DNA of 64,000 bases from NCBI GenBank assembly GCA_905250125.1, contig CAJNOL010000363.1, forward strand, positions 84,376-148,375. Reading direction: 5' to 3'. Below are positions 20,666 through 32,200 of the stretch, one piece after another. The DNA is from Rotaria sordida. Its lineage: Eukaryota; Rotifera; Eurotatoria; Philodinida; Philodinidae. Position 1 is the stretch's first letter, and every line of letters starts with the position of its first letter. Under the pieces are notes generated by a model. The model worked only from the letters and a program-made list of their open reading frames with translations, searched no databases and was not told where the DNA came from. A program made the position numbers and the translations under genes.

Positions 20666-23644
20666 ATGATCGACGGTAGTGGTGATAGCGAATATTCATC
20701 AGCGAGTGAGACATTAAATGATGATAATTATGTATCAGAAACAACAGAAAAAATTCGACATACATTGTCACTTAATAAAGAAAAAGTAGCACCACTTGCT
20801 ACGAAGTATGATCTTATTTTTGTTTTTTTTTTGTATTAGAAAAAGAAAGAATTGTTGTTTTTGTTTTTTTGAAAAGGTGGACTTTTTGGCTCGATTCGCA
20901 AAAATCAAAATTTACAACAAAAGAAGACTATGAAGCTGGTCTTCAAATAATATTTGCTGTTAGATTTATTTATAATATATATATATATATATTTTTAAAA
21001 ATTATTAATTTATTTAGGTTGAAACTGTTCAAGAATTTTGGAGTGTTTTTAATAATATACCAGGTAACAAAAATAAAATAATATTTTCTTTCATTTGGTT
21101 TTTTTTTTTTTGTTATGTAAATTTTAAGCACCAAGTCGATTATCAAATCGAGTTAGTTATCATTTGATGCGTCAAAATCGAAAACCACTTTGGGAAGATA
21201 GAGAAAATGAAAAGTAAGATATAGTTTATATTTAAAATCAGATAACTATAACTAACAGATGATTGAAAAAGATGTTTGTTCATGAATTAAAAATTATGAA
21301 TTAGAATATCCTTTTCAAATATGACCTTAGGAAATTTTGTTCGAGAATACTAAAATAATCTTTGAAAAGTCCAAAAAATTTTCATATTTTTGCTATTGCG
21401 ATTTGAAACTAGAAGTAGCTTTCGAAAAGGCGTCTTAATTCAATATCATATTTTGTAGAGAAGTGTCTAGTCTATAAAAAGATTGATTCCGATAATTTTT
21501 AGACTTATTGACATAAACAAAAGTCTGTTGAATCACTATTTTCAGGTCTTTCATTACTCTTAAACAAAATTCAAAAAGAACATTCTAATTCATAGTGTTT
21601 CACTCGTTGGAAATACTTTCTAACGAGTCAAAAGTGAAAAAAAACATCTTGTCTAAAAACTTTTCGATCATCTGTTATAATTATAAAAATAGAAATAGCC
21701 GACTGGCAGTCGGATCTATCCAAAAGTTAATGGTGCTACGAGAGGGTTTAATCCTTTCGCTAGAAAGCTTTGAGCCCTACTACAAACAATTGAAATTCAC
21801 GTATTAAATGACTTCAGATCTCCCCGTTTGCTTAATTTCTGGAGAACGATTCATCAGAAAAATTTCCTCTAGAAATACTGTGGTCTAGAAGACTGAAATC
21901 CTCTTACAACTTTTTTTTTTTTTGATTTCACCACTACAAAAAATAAAGGAACTCGGTTATGATCTGCTCTTTCAAACAAACAAAAAATAACAATTGGTTA
22001 CAATGAAATTCTTTCGAGAATCAAAAAAAGCATATTTTTCAAGCAAGTGATGATAGAAATCATTATAAAAAAAGAAAATGTCCAATAAAAAGTCTTCTAT
22101 GAAAGATTAGGTCTTCGCCTATCCTTCCATGCATTTATCTTAATTCTGATAATAATAATGAAAATTGACCTTTTTTTTAAGACAGCGGGCGGAAGCTTAA
22201 GAAATTATATAAATCACTCCAACGGTTTCGAGAAGTCTTCCATATGTAAGGATATCAAAAGGTTTTTATTTCATACTTTCAAAAATATTTCTAATTGACA
22301 AACAATATCAGTCTTGAATATATACTGGCGCTCAAAATTGTTCGTACACCTTACAAATGACCTTGTTTCTTTAATATCTCAAGATGAGTTCAAGATATAA
22401 AGATGCGATTTTCGCTAAAATGTAGCTCGGTTGTGATAGATTTTTTACTGAAAGTTTCAGCTCTCTGAATTCTATATTTATTGTGTTAGACTAAAAATAG
22501 TAAAAATGAGATCCTTCGTATATCTAACGAATGGAGTAAAACACATTGATCTCTCAGTATTTTCTCTGTAACTTTTTTCTCTTCAACAAAAAGAACATAA
22601 TTGTTTTAATAGAAAGATTCGCTGTGAAATTCTCTACAAACTGGTCTATTTCACTTTGATTAACTACCTCTCATCATACTTTACAATGAAATGAATTTGC
22701 TAAGAAACGACAGATAAGAAGAAATTAGAAAAAAAGTTAAAAATAGTTGTTTTTTTGAAAGTAGTGATCATCTTGTCAAGCAAATTCATTTCATTTTAAA
22801 GTATGATGAAAGGTATTTAATCAAAATAAAATAGATCAGTTTGTAGAGAATTTCACGGCGAATCTTTCTGTTAAAATAATTATGTTCTTTTTGTTGAAGA
22901 GAATATACTGAGAGGTCAATGTGTTTTACCCCATTCGTTAGGCGTACGAACAATTTTGAGCCAAATCAAAGGACTTCATTTTTAGTCTAGTACAACAAAT
23001 ATAGGACTCAGAGAGCTGAAACTTTTAGCAAAAACATCTATGACAACCGAGCTACATTTTAGCGAAAATCGCATCTCTATATCTTGAACTCATCTTAAGA
23101 TATTAAAGAAACAAAGTCATTTATCAGGTGTACGAAGAGCGTCACTGTGTCTTCAAATTAGTTTTACTTATAAAATCTTAAACATTTGATGTTATCTTCT
23201 TTTGTTTTTTTTTTCACTAAAAGAATCAAGTTGATTTTATATCACATGAAAAATAATCAAACAAAAAGATTTTATTTATTTGAGAAGAAATTCTAACTAT
23301 AGTTGTTTTTTATTTTTTATAGTGGTGGTATTTATACATATCGTTGTCCGAAAGATAAAACAAATACTGTCTGGCAAGAATTATGTTTAGCTGCAATAGG
23401 TGAACAATTTTCGGTAATTGAAGGTGATGATGTTGTTGGTGTAAGTGTACAATCACGTGATGGATTACAAGATCTTGTACAAATATGGAATTCAAATCCG
23501 AGTGAACAAGCACAAAATTCAATTGATGAAAAATTTCGTAGTCTTTTTCCTGAGACAAATTTTACGATTAAATTTTATAAAGCTAATTCATCACATGCTA
23601 ATTTTGAAGCTGGTAATCAACAAAGATCAAAATATTCATCATAA
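20666..23644 (+). CDS. EIF4E3: eukaryotic translation initiation factor 4E type 3
   Basis: Exons 20666-20805, 20877-20958, 21018-21063, 21129-21213 and 23323-23644 give 675 nt (224 residues). The core runs KWTFWLDSQKSK, TVQEFWSVFNNIP, SYHLMRQNRKPLWED, TNTVWQELCLAAIGEQF and GVSVQSRDGLQDLVQIWN. This matches eIF4E3 (class III) better than eIF4E1 or 4EHP, notably in VFNNIP, SYHLMR and the VSVQSRD block. Class III proteins bind the mRNA cap with one tryptophan. Here the Trp of PLWED is kept and the position of the other cap-stacking Trp appears to be Tyr (in EDYEAGLQ). The acidic, Ser-rich N-terminus (about 45 residues) is typical of a disordered leader. Intron 4 is 2.1 kb, against about 50-70 bp for the others, because it holds a foldback element (22321-23146). 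Confidence 0.92.
22321..23146. mobile_element. foldback element inside eIF4E3 intron 4
   Basis: Long inverted arms pair 22330-22500 with 22975-23140 (shared cores GAGCTACATTTTAGCGAAAA and CTTGAACTCATCTTAAGATA on the right strand). An inner pair is 22545-22720 with about 22780-22935. The end motif GCTCAAAATTGTTCGTAC occurs at the left end and again inverted at about 22945-22962, inside the right half, so the structure is rearranged or composite. No coding frame. Confidence 0.75.
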
Positions 23645-24411
23645 GAAAAGAAACAAAAAAAACACAAAAGTTTTATTATTATTCTTCTTTTTTTTTCTTT
23701 TGTTTGTTTGTTTGTGTATGTCAGTTGTTTGTCTGTTTTTTCTTTTTGCATGGATTTGTAAATTTTGTCAACATTTCTTGTCTTGACATGCTCTTTCTTT
23801 GTTTTTGGTAAAACCTATTGTAGATTGCTAGAATTATCTATTTTTCTTTAACGATGATGCTACGATGTCATGTGATCATTTTAAGCCAAGCAATGTTCGT
23901 TTATTTTGTTTGTTTTTCTTTTTTTTTGTTCTTTTGTATGAAGTAAGAAAAGTTGCTTAAAAACAAAACATATTGTAATTAGTCACAACAAATAAAGATT
24001 AGTGATAAGTTTAACAGCTTAAAAGATATGATTATTTAGGTTTTTTTTTGTTTTTTATTAATGTGAAAAAAAAATAAAATAGAAAAGATTAGGAAACAAT
24101 ATGTGTCATCGACTAATCTCAAGAATTAAAAATGTCATAATTCATAAAATTAATTTGAATGAGTCTAAAAAAAGATTTATCTATTCATATATTGTTTTTC
24201 GAGTTTAAAGTCTAGCTCTCTTTTAGTTATTTATGGATTTCAATGTCTACAGTAAAATCAGATTAATTATTAGAATTGATGAAGAATAATCCAGGACAAT
24301 TTAACATTTTTGTAAATTATTAAAAATAATGGGTGTGTCAGAATAAATGAGATTTTCAACATCTCTATTAATTTTAATGTTTAATTCTCTACAAAATCAT
24401 AGACAAATATC
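23645..24411. other. eIF4E3 3' flank and AT-rich spacer
   Basis: T-rich sequence follows the eIF4E3 stop. An AATAAA motif at 23990-23995 is a plausible polyadenylation signal. Nothing else was recognised up to the foldback element at 24412. Confidence 0.5.
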
Positions 24412-25316
24412 ACGGATGGTCCGAAAGTTTCCGCACAAAATGTTTCTTCATTTTTCGACCGACTAAATATGTCAGTAGGAACTTTCAAACAATGGGTTAG
24501 ATTTAGAATTTATGTTCCGAATTTTTGTAGGACTCATAGTTTAGGAGTTATGAGCGAATCTTTGAAAGGCTTAAAAATAAAGTTTGGACAGGTTTCAGTA
24601 CATAAAAAAAAACACCCAAAGTAAACGTAAAATTTATTTCAGATACTCCCAAAGAAAGAGTAAACATTTCTCTACAAAATGATAGCCTGGTTATTAATTT
24701 ACAATGAGGTTTCTCTGAGTAATAAGAGTTTTAGTAAGAGACACAGAGATGTTTTCGAAATTCCCTGGTTTCTAGACTGTCAAAAAGCGCTTGATTATTT
24801 ATGAAAAAATGCTGCGAGATGCTCCATTCTTAGCTCACTTTGTAAAGAATGGACTCGCCCTTGACGCTGTGTAAAAAATTGATAATAGAAGAAATTCAAT
24901 AAGGGATATTATTGTTGAGAAGGATGTATGTTGTCAAGATGCTGATTCAAAAAATTTCAAAACGCGATGTAATCAAGGAAAAGGAACTTGGGCTAAGCTA
25001 AATTGGACGTCTTTACGACGGAAATAAGATAGTGCCGAGAAAGATTGATAAAAAAGAGCAGAAAATCAATTCCAAAAGACATACGATCACATCTGGATCT
25101 GTTAATTCAACTGCTTCCGTCCAAACTTTATTTTTGAACCTTCCAAAGATTCGCTCATAACTCCTAAACTATGAGTCCTACAAAAATTCGGAACATAAAT
25201 TCTGAAAGAACATAAAATTCGGAATCTAACTCATTGTCTGAAAGTTTCTACTGACATACTTATAGTCGGTCGAAAAATGAAGAAACATTTTGTGCGGAAA
25301 CTTTCGAACCACCCGT
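24412..25316. mobile_element. inverted-repeat transposon remnant, about 200-bp TIRs
   Basis: The left arm from 24412 (ACGGATGGTCCGAAAGTTTC) pairs with the right arm ending at 25316 (complement ACGGGTGGTTCGAAAGTTTC). Similarity extends about 200 bp inward with shared core TTTTGTAGGACTCATAGTTTA. The 500-bp middle is not palindromic and could be decayed transposase sequence, but I see no DDE motif. Confidence 0.75.
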
Positions 25317-28199
25317 TATGTCATAGAAGTAAGAGAGCAAAAAAGCTATTACACAAACATTGCAAACATGTGTCATTAATAACTTTCAAGCACAAATACA
25401 TAAACTAATTTATGCTTTCTTCCTATAAATAAAACACTATGTCAACGATCTAAATCACGATTTCAGGTACAATCAAGTGTGCTCTACTCAATGACAAATA
25501 GAAAAGGACATGTCAACCTAAAATATTGACATAAAATCTAATATTTGGACAATCAGATCAAGTTTGTCATATTGGGTCGTTTTTTGTGTTCATATATTTA
25601 CATCTTCATAAAGGAAATATTATTTATACAAGCAACTAATCTCATTAAGAACATTGTTTGAAGTTAAAACTCGAAAGTCGATTTTCCATGTGACCTAATA
25701 AAGACCACAGTTTTTTGTTGAATAATTCATTTCGAGAACAAAGGCCCGGAAAACCAAAATCATTCTAAACTTGTCTATTACTCATTAAATGAACATCATC
25801 TCGATCCAAAAAAACGATTTGACATCTGCAGAGATTCCCTAGTGAGTTACATAAATTTTTCAAGAATAAGAAAAACACTACGACATAAAAAGCAAAACTT
25901 ATTTTGTGTGGAGAACGCATTAAGAGAGGAAAACTAAATTTTGTTGTTTGACAGTATGGATATCCGCTACATATTAGATCTTATCAGAATAGTACAATGA
26001 TATATGAAATTAGAACAAAATAAAGTTTGTAGATAAAATGACAAAAGAATTAGTTAGAAATAATGAAAAATAATAGTGAAAGATTATCATATTTTCTTCT
26101 TCTTCTTCTTCTCAAACGACTTTATTTGGACTATATTCTAAAAGTAGCATAACAACAAAATTGCTATTTTGTTAATCAATATTTGAACCTCAAATGTTTG
26201 ATATTTACATACACATATAGTCTAAAACATTTATCATTAGTGAAAACTTTATTATAGTGAGTAGTTGATGAGAAAATTTTGTTTTTTTAGATCATTTAAT
26301 ATAAAATTTGAATATTTTTTATTTTTGTCATGAACAAATTGCAATGTCTTTTTTATGAATTCAAATTCATTTTATGGTTGTTTTTTTCTTTCTTTTGACA
26401 AGTTTGTGAAGTGTTTTTTTTGCTTTTTCTGGTAAATACTTTTTAATACGATAAAGTATAGATTATTTTTCTGTCTGGTTAAAATAGTTAATATAATGTG
26501 GTAATACTGTCAAAATCATTTGATCATTTAAGAGAATGTCAAGGAAAAACAAACGAATAACAACATTGTATTTTTCTTTATCTCTTTTCCAATATTCTTT
26601 TTTTTTTACTATTTCTAATATTTATTACATAGTTCTAGTTAGATCAATTTGAAACATTAGTTCAATATGTTAATGATATGAATGAGAATATGCGCTTCAA
26701 CTTAAAATCCATTATTTAAGTAACAATGTGACAAACCAAATTTTTTTTTAAACTCTAGATCAAGATGTCATATCAAATAGACACATATTAAGGACCTATT
26801 GTAAAGAAAATGATTGTTAATTCTATAATGTGTTGTTCTGTATTAGTAGTTTATTTCAAAAACAAAAAACTGAAATATTTATCATTAAGAATAAGTGACA
26901 GAGTATATCAACAATAGATAATATATATTTGACATATATCCGAATGACAACATGAGAAAAGAGAAAATACTTAGAAAAATATCTGCTAGAAAGAAAGATA
27001 TAAATATATCTAAAAAAAGTATTTACGTGTATGTAAAAAATAGAACGAGAACGAATACAATAACTTATATAGCACGACTTTTTTTTTTTCTTATGAAACG
27101 TTTTGAATACGTGCTATAACAATGGCACTTTTGTGTTGATTCTTTTTTATTATCCTTATTTTCATTTTCATTGTATTAAATTATGGAATTCAACCAATAT
27201 CATAATAATTATCTCCAAAACTCCAATTATGTGAGTTATTCAAGTGACGACCTTTACTGACACATTCATAGTGACAATGTCAATACATCTAATCGTGGGA
27301 CCGGAAAAAATGCGTTTTTACATGCAGAATCAAACAGTGTTCTTGCAGAACCAGTTGAAAATCATCAAAATTTGCTTGAAGAGAACAACAGAGTATTCAA
27401 TTTGATAGAAAAGTTTTACTGTATCTTAAAAAAAGAATACTTATTTACTTTTCTTATTAACATTGTTTAAAAATATGATCATTAATCTAAAGATTCAAAA
27501 TATTACAAGAGACTCTTCTAATGACATATAAAAAGAAAAATGTCTTTCTTTTTCTTTCTTTCTTTCTTTCTTTTTGTCAATTGACATTAATTTGATGATA
27601 CTAAAAATAAGTCGATATATATAAGAGTCGCTATGTTTATGTTGAAAATAATAAATTAGATGTTTCAAGTTTTATCTTCTCGTCAAAGAAGTTTGAATAG
27701 TATAAGATCGTTAAAGAAAAAGAAAAAGTTAATGCTAATAAATGTCAAATGAGTTTGTCATATTTGTTTTTTTTTTCTTTCTTTGATGATAATTGAAATT
27801 AAAAAAACAAGTTATTTAACTTTAGAAAAACAAAAGAAAATTTGAGAATAGAATTTTCTTTTGACAAATCACAAAAAAAAAAGACCATATATCTATTGAT
27901 AATTATGAACGATTAAAAACTAAATCAATATTTTCTACAGAAATCATTTCATAGCAAAACGACTATCGATTTTCACATGCGGAGCAATACTAAGAAGAAA
28001 AAAGAAAAACTTTTATCAATACAAAAAAAAAAAAAAAAAAAAACAAAATAAAATAATGATTTTATCAAGTCATAGCACACACAATAATATTCTAACCACC
28101 CGCTGGTTTGTTCCAATTTTCTTGTTCAAATGTTAATTTATATACATCACATTTACTTTGTTCATTTTCTTCTAAGACAACATATATCAAAAAGAAAAG
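25317..28199. other. AT-rich intergenic region with one dispersed repeat and simple repeats
   Basis: No gene was recognised in about 2.9 kb. Positions 25672-25860 resemble 40148-40320 (separate finding). Simple repeats include TTC triplets (about 26095-26112), TTTC tetramers (about 27546-27574) and an A run (about 28023-28042). Confidence 0.55.
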
Positions 28200-28287
28200 A
28201 TGTACGATTGTCAATCGTTACCAGTTGTTGAAGTGGTTAATACGGGTACAACTTTTCTTGAAACAACAACAACATCATCATCACGAG
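28200..28287 (+). CDS. candidate alternative first exon of the SLC4A11 gene
   Basis: ATG at 28200 opens MYDCQSLPVVEVVNTGTTF, then ETTTTSSS, and ends CGA G before a consensus GTAAGC donor at 28288. The phase (one base left over) and the last codon, CGA G, are identical to the end of the main first exon (29404). It could therefore splice in frame to exon 2 at 29878. Human SLC4A11 also has alternative first exons. There is no direct evidence that it is transcribed. Confidence 0.45.
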
Positions 28288-29253
28288 GTAAGCATTGATG
28301 ATATTATTGTAATTATATCAATCATACATAAAATATTTTGTTATTATAAATGACAAAAAAAAATGACGTTGAAGAATTATATTATATATACCAAGAATCA
28401 ATTGAACAGGTCAATGTCAGGATAATATAGTTTATCTAGATAGAAAATTAAAATACATTGTTGTATGGCATACTACTTAATAAAGATAGAATTGAACATA
28501 ATATATTTTCTCGAAATAGATCTTCTAGTTTTTCTAATGGAATTATGAATAATTCAATTGTCTATTTATAATATATATATTTTAACAAGAAAACTATTTT
28601 TCAATAAATTTAAATTACTATTTATTTGTTCATGATTGTAGATAAACATTGATTGTATTATTCAAAGAGACAAAATAATAATAATAATAATAATAATAAT
28701 AAGTATTTGAGAAAAGAAAAAAGATTATAATTCTTTAGTCATTCATATATTGAACAAAGGAGACAACTACTAGGTATTTTAATTATATACACCTCGAGCA
28801 TTTTGAATTAATATATTCATTATCATTGTTGATTATGTTATGTGTATACTGATAATAAATTAAATTTGTTCTCTGTTCCATATGCTGTTACTTCTCCTTG
28901 TCTTGATAAGAAAACAGATACAAAAAAAAAGAAGAATAGGAGAGTTGTCGTTGAGTGTTTTCTCATAAACAACGATTTATTTCTATCCTTCAGTTCTGAT
29001 TCATTCCGTCTTCTAACAATCTTCTTCACTCTTTATCTTTTCTTCAATAGTTTTGATTAGTTGTTGCGCATTTCTATGATCTTCATACAGCTATATTAAA
29101 ATAGCCCTAGAGCTAACTCTCTTTTTTTTTTTTCTTTTTCATACTCATTTATTATTACGTTATAATCATCATTAACGACGTCGAATAAGAACAATTTCTT
29201 TTTACAAAAGTAAAAGATTAAAACCGCAAAAATAAATAAATAAAACCTATTTC

Positions 29254-32200
29254 ATGCATCGAACTGAATCATATTTTCGACGTAATCCGGGTGGTAGTAG
29301 TTTGCATAGATTTAGTTTTCGTCGTAAGCCTACTAGAGATTCAACATCTATACCAGCATCAACTTGGATATTTAATACTGAAAATCATGAATGGCAATTA
29401 CGAGGTAATCATCTATTTCGTATAATATATATATTTTTTTCTTCAATTATCACCTGCGACATACAAGTAATTATATAAAATCATTATTATCTTTCCGTGC
29501 TACTTAAATTTACTAAACATGCACTTCTCTCTTGAATAGTCCTTTTGCTATAAGCACGAACATGTTTCCAAGACATTATAACATTAAACAGGTTTATTAG
29601 TTTCAAGTGAAATGCTCTAAGAATAACATTCTTGTCACGCACGAACAGATAAAAAAAAAATAGTCTAGTTATAGCATAGAAAGAATGAGTAGAAATATTT
29701 AAGATTGTATATATTCGAAACAAAAAAAAAAAAAAATAAATAAAAAATATAAAGATGAAAGTTGATCTCTATTTTTTATGACGTCTAAAAGAAAAAAAAA
29801 AGTATCTTTTTTCTATAGAATAAACACACATGAAAAAAAAGTATATTCCATTATATTGTATTTTATGATGAGTGTAGAAGATGATACTTTAAACTTGAAT
29901 TATTTTATTGATAATGATAATGATGTATCATCGCTGAAAAGTAAGCAAAAATTCAATGGTATTCTAATGAATTTTTGTTTTTTACAATTGAGATTAAAAA
30001 AAAAACAACAAATGCTAATTTAATATTGCAAATAATTTCTTGTTTTAACTGAATGTCTCACGCGGAAAATAATTTCATACTATCAAAAGAAAAGAATTAT
30101 AAGCTTATAATATTATGCGAGAATAATATATTTGAAAATCTCCTAGAAATTAAATAATCATACATTGTAAATGATTCATCTTTTTTTTTTTATTATTATA
30201 GAAGATGGTGCTCAAATTCAACTTGTTTATAATAAATCTGAAGTAATCAAAAATTTAATAAGAAATTCCAAAAAAAAACGAACAAAAAGAACAATCAAAT
30301 CTTTTTTCTTTTTATTTATAGCATATTCCATTAAAAGATTTTGCAGCAGAAATTCGTGGTGGAAAAGATATCAAAGAATTTATTCTTAGTGCACTTGTAC
30401 TTCTTGATGTACAAGATACATCAATAGGAGATCTATTAGAAATTATACTTCGACGAATAAAACAAACAAATCAACCACATAATGGTGGTACAATAACATC
30501 ACCATCACTTTCAGTTTCAAATGCAACAACAACAATGATAAGTAATACTGTTAGTAGTATTGCTAGTGGACATCGAGAAAATTTAAATATTGAAGAAATT
30601 AAACAAGCGCTATTTGTCAATGATAGAGGTATGTTTTAAGGATAACACTCCATCCTCTCTTTTCGTGAGCTAACTTTTTTATAACTATTGTACAGTAGGA
30701 AACTGTGGGTCCGACCTGAACCTTGGTCCAGATCCACAAAAACGTGAATCCGCAGCTTCCTATTGTATAGTCAATAACCTTGGAGAGGAGGGGATAGCCT
30801 TAATATGTATTTAATTTTCATTATCGTATTTGTTTTTTGTTAAGTTCGAATATTAGCTAAAACTTTACAAGCAACAACTGCAACTGAAACAAATTGGACA
30901 TATGATCAATCATGGTTAGCAATAATGTGTACATCACCATCGATTCTTAAACGACATGTTGCTATAGCACGTTTAAAAAATCCATGTAATTTAGGACGTA
31001 ATTGTCAAGAAGCACGTTTTATTGTTTTTATTTTATCACCAATGAAAGAAAAAGGTACAAAAAATTTTCTTGAAACTGGTCGAACTTTTGCAACAATATT
31101 TGCTGATATTGAATTACGTGCTAAATTATTAAAAGCAGCAACACAACAAGAATTTATATCAATTATTGATGTAGATTAGTTATTTTCTTCATAAATAATA
31201 AAATATTTTTATTTTTTTTGTCTTCTTAATAGAAACATACAGATAATTTAATGGAACAACAAACAGCATTAACACGAAGTTCTCTACCAGATCCTTTTGA
31301 TGATATTAATACTAATGCTGAAGTAAGAGTTTAGAAAAAAAATTTAAAAAAAAAAAAAATTTTTTTTCTTTTCAAGGCATCAAAAGATAAAATATATTAT
31401 TTTCCAATACCTTCTGATATTTGTATGGATTTATCACGTCGTTTACCTCATTATTTATCCGATTATTATGATAGTAAGTTTTTTTCTTCAAATTCTTCTT
31501 TAATTCTAATTCAATCTATAGTTTTTCAAACTCATCGTGGTCCACAAAAAGTTCTATCAACTGCTGTTTTTCTCTATTTTGCTTGTCTTTTACCAAGTAT
31601 TGCCTTTGGTGTTCTTAATTCTCAAGCAACAAATAATCAGATTAGTAAGTAAAAAACAAAAAAAAAAAAAAAAGATATACCATTCAATAAGTAACCAAAA
31701 AGAACATAGATTTATTATGTACTTACAAGAATCAACTGAGTCTATTTATTAGAAAGTGCATGGTTAAAGTCTTTTGATGTGATTGTTCTTACAGACCGTT
31801 AACACTGTTTATTAAAAAAATGAAAAAAAGTCAAGACGTGCAGGTTCCGTGCGTGGATATTTATATGTATTGGTATATGCAACGTACAGTTATATCTTGT
31901 TGCTATATTTCTCATCTAGGGAGCAGCGGGTTCATATAAACATGTAACCAGGCCCTATAAAAAATAAAAGGTTGGTCCCGGACTCGAATCCGCAGCTTCC
32001 TATATATAGAAAACAAGGTACTATGTAATTAAGATGATGATATGATAATAAATCTAGGAAAATTTTCGTTTTTCTTCCCAGTAAAACTGAACGATTTTCT
32101 CTGTTTTCTCACCTATCCCTGGAAGAAGGGTTGATCCTTCAAATTTCATAAACCATACTTCCTCGTTAGTCGACTCGGAATACCTCCTGATTACTAATTA

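Noticed and set aside
28676..28700. AAT microsatellite and neighbouring TA, TTC and TTTC runs as functional elements
   Set aside because: Short simple repeats are common in this AT-rich sequence, and no associated feature was seen.
31950..32010. tRNA gene suggested by GGACTCGAATCC, which resembles a B box
   Set aside because: No cloverleaf stems or A box at the right distance. The motif belongs to the right end of a MITE shared with 30765.
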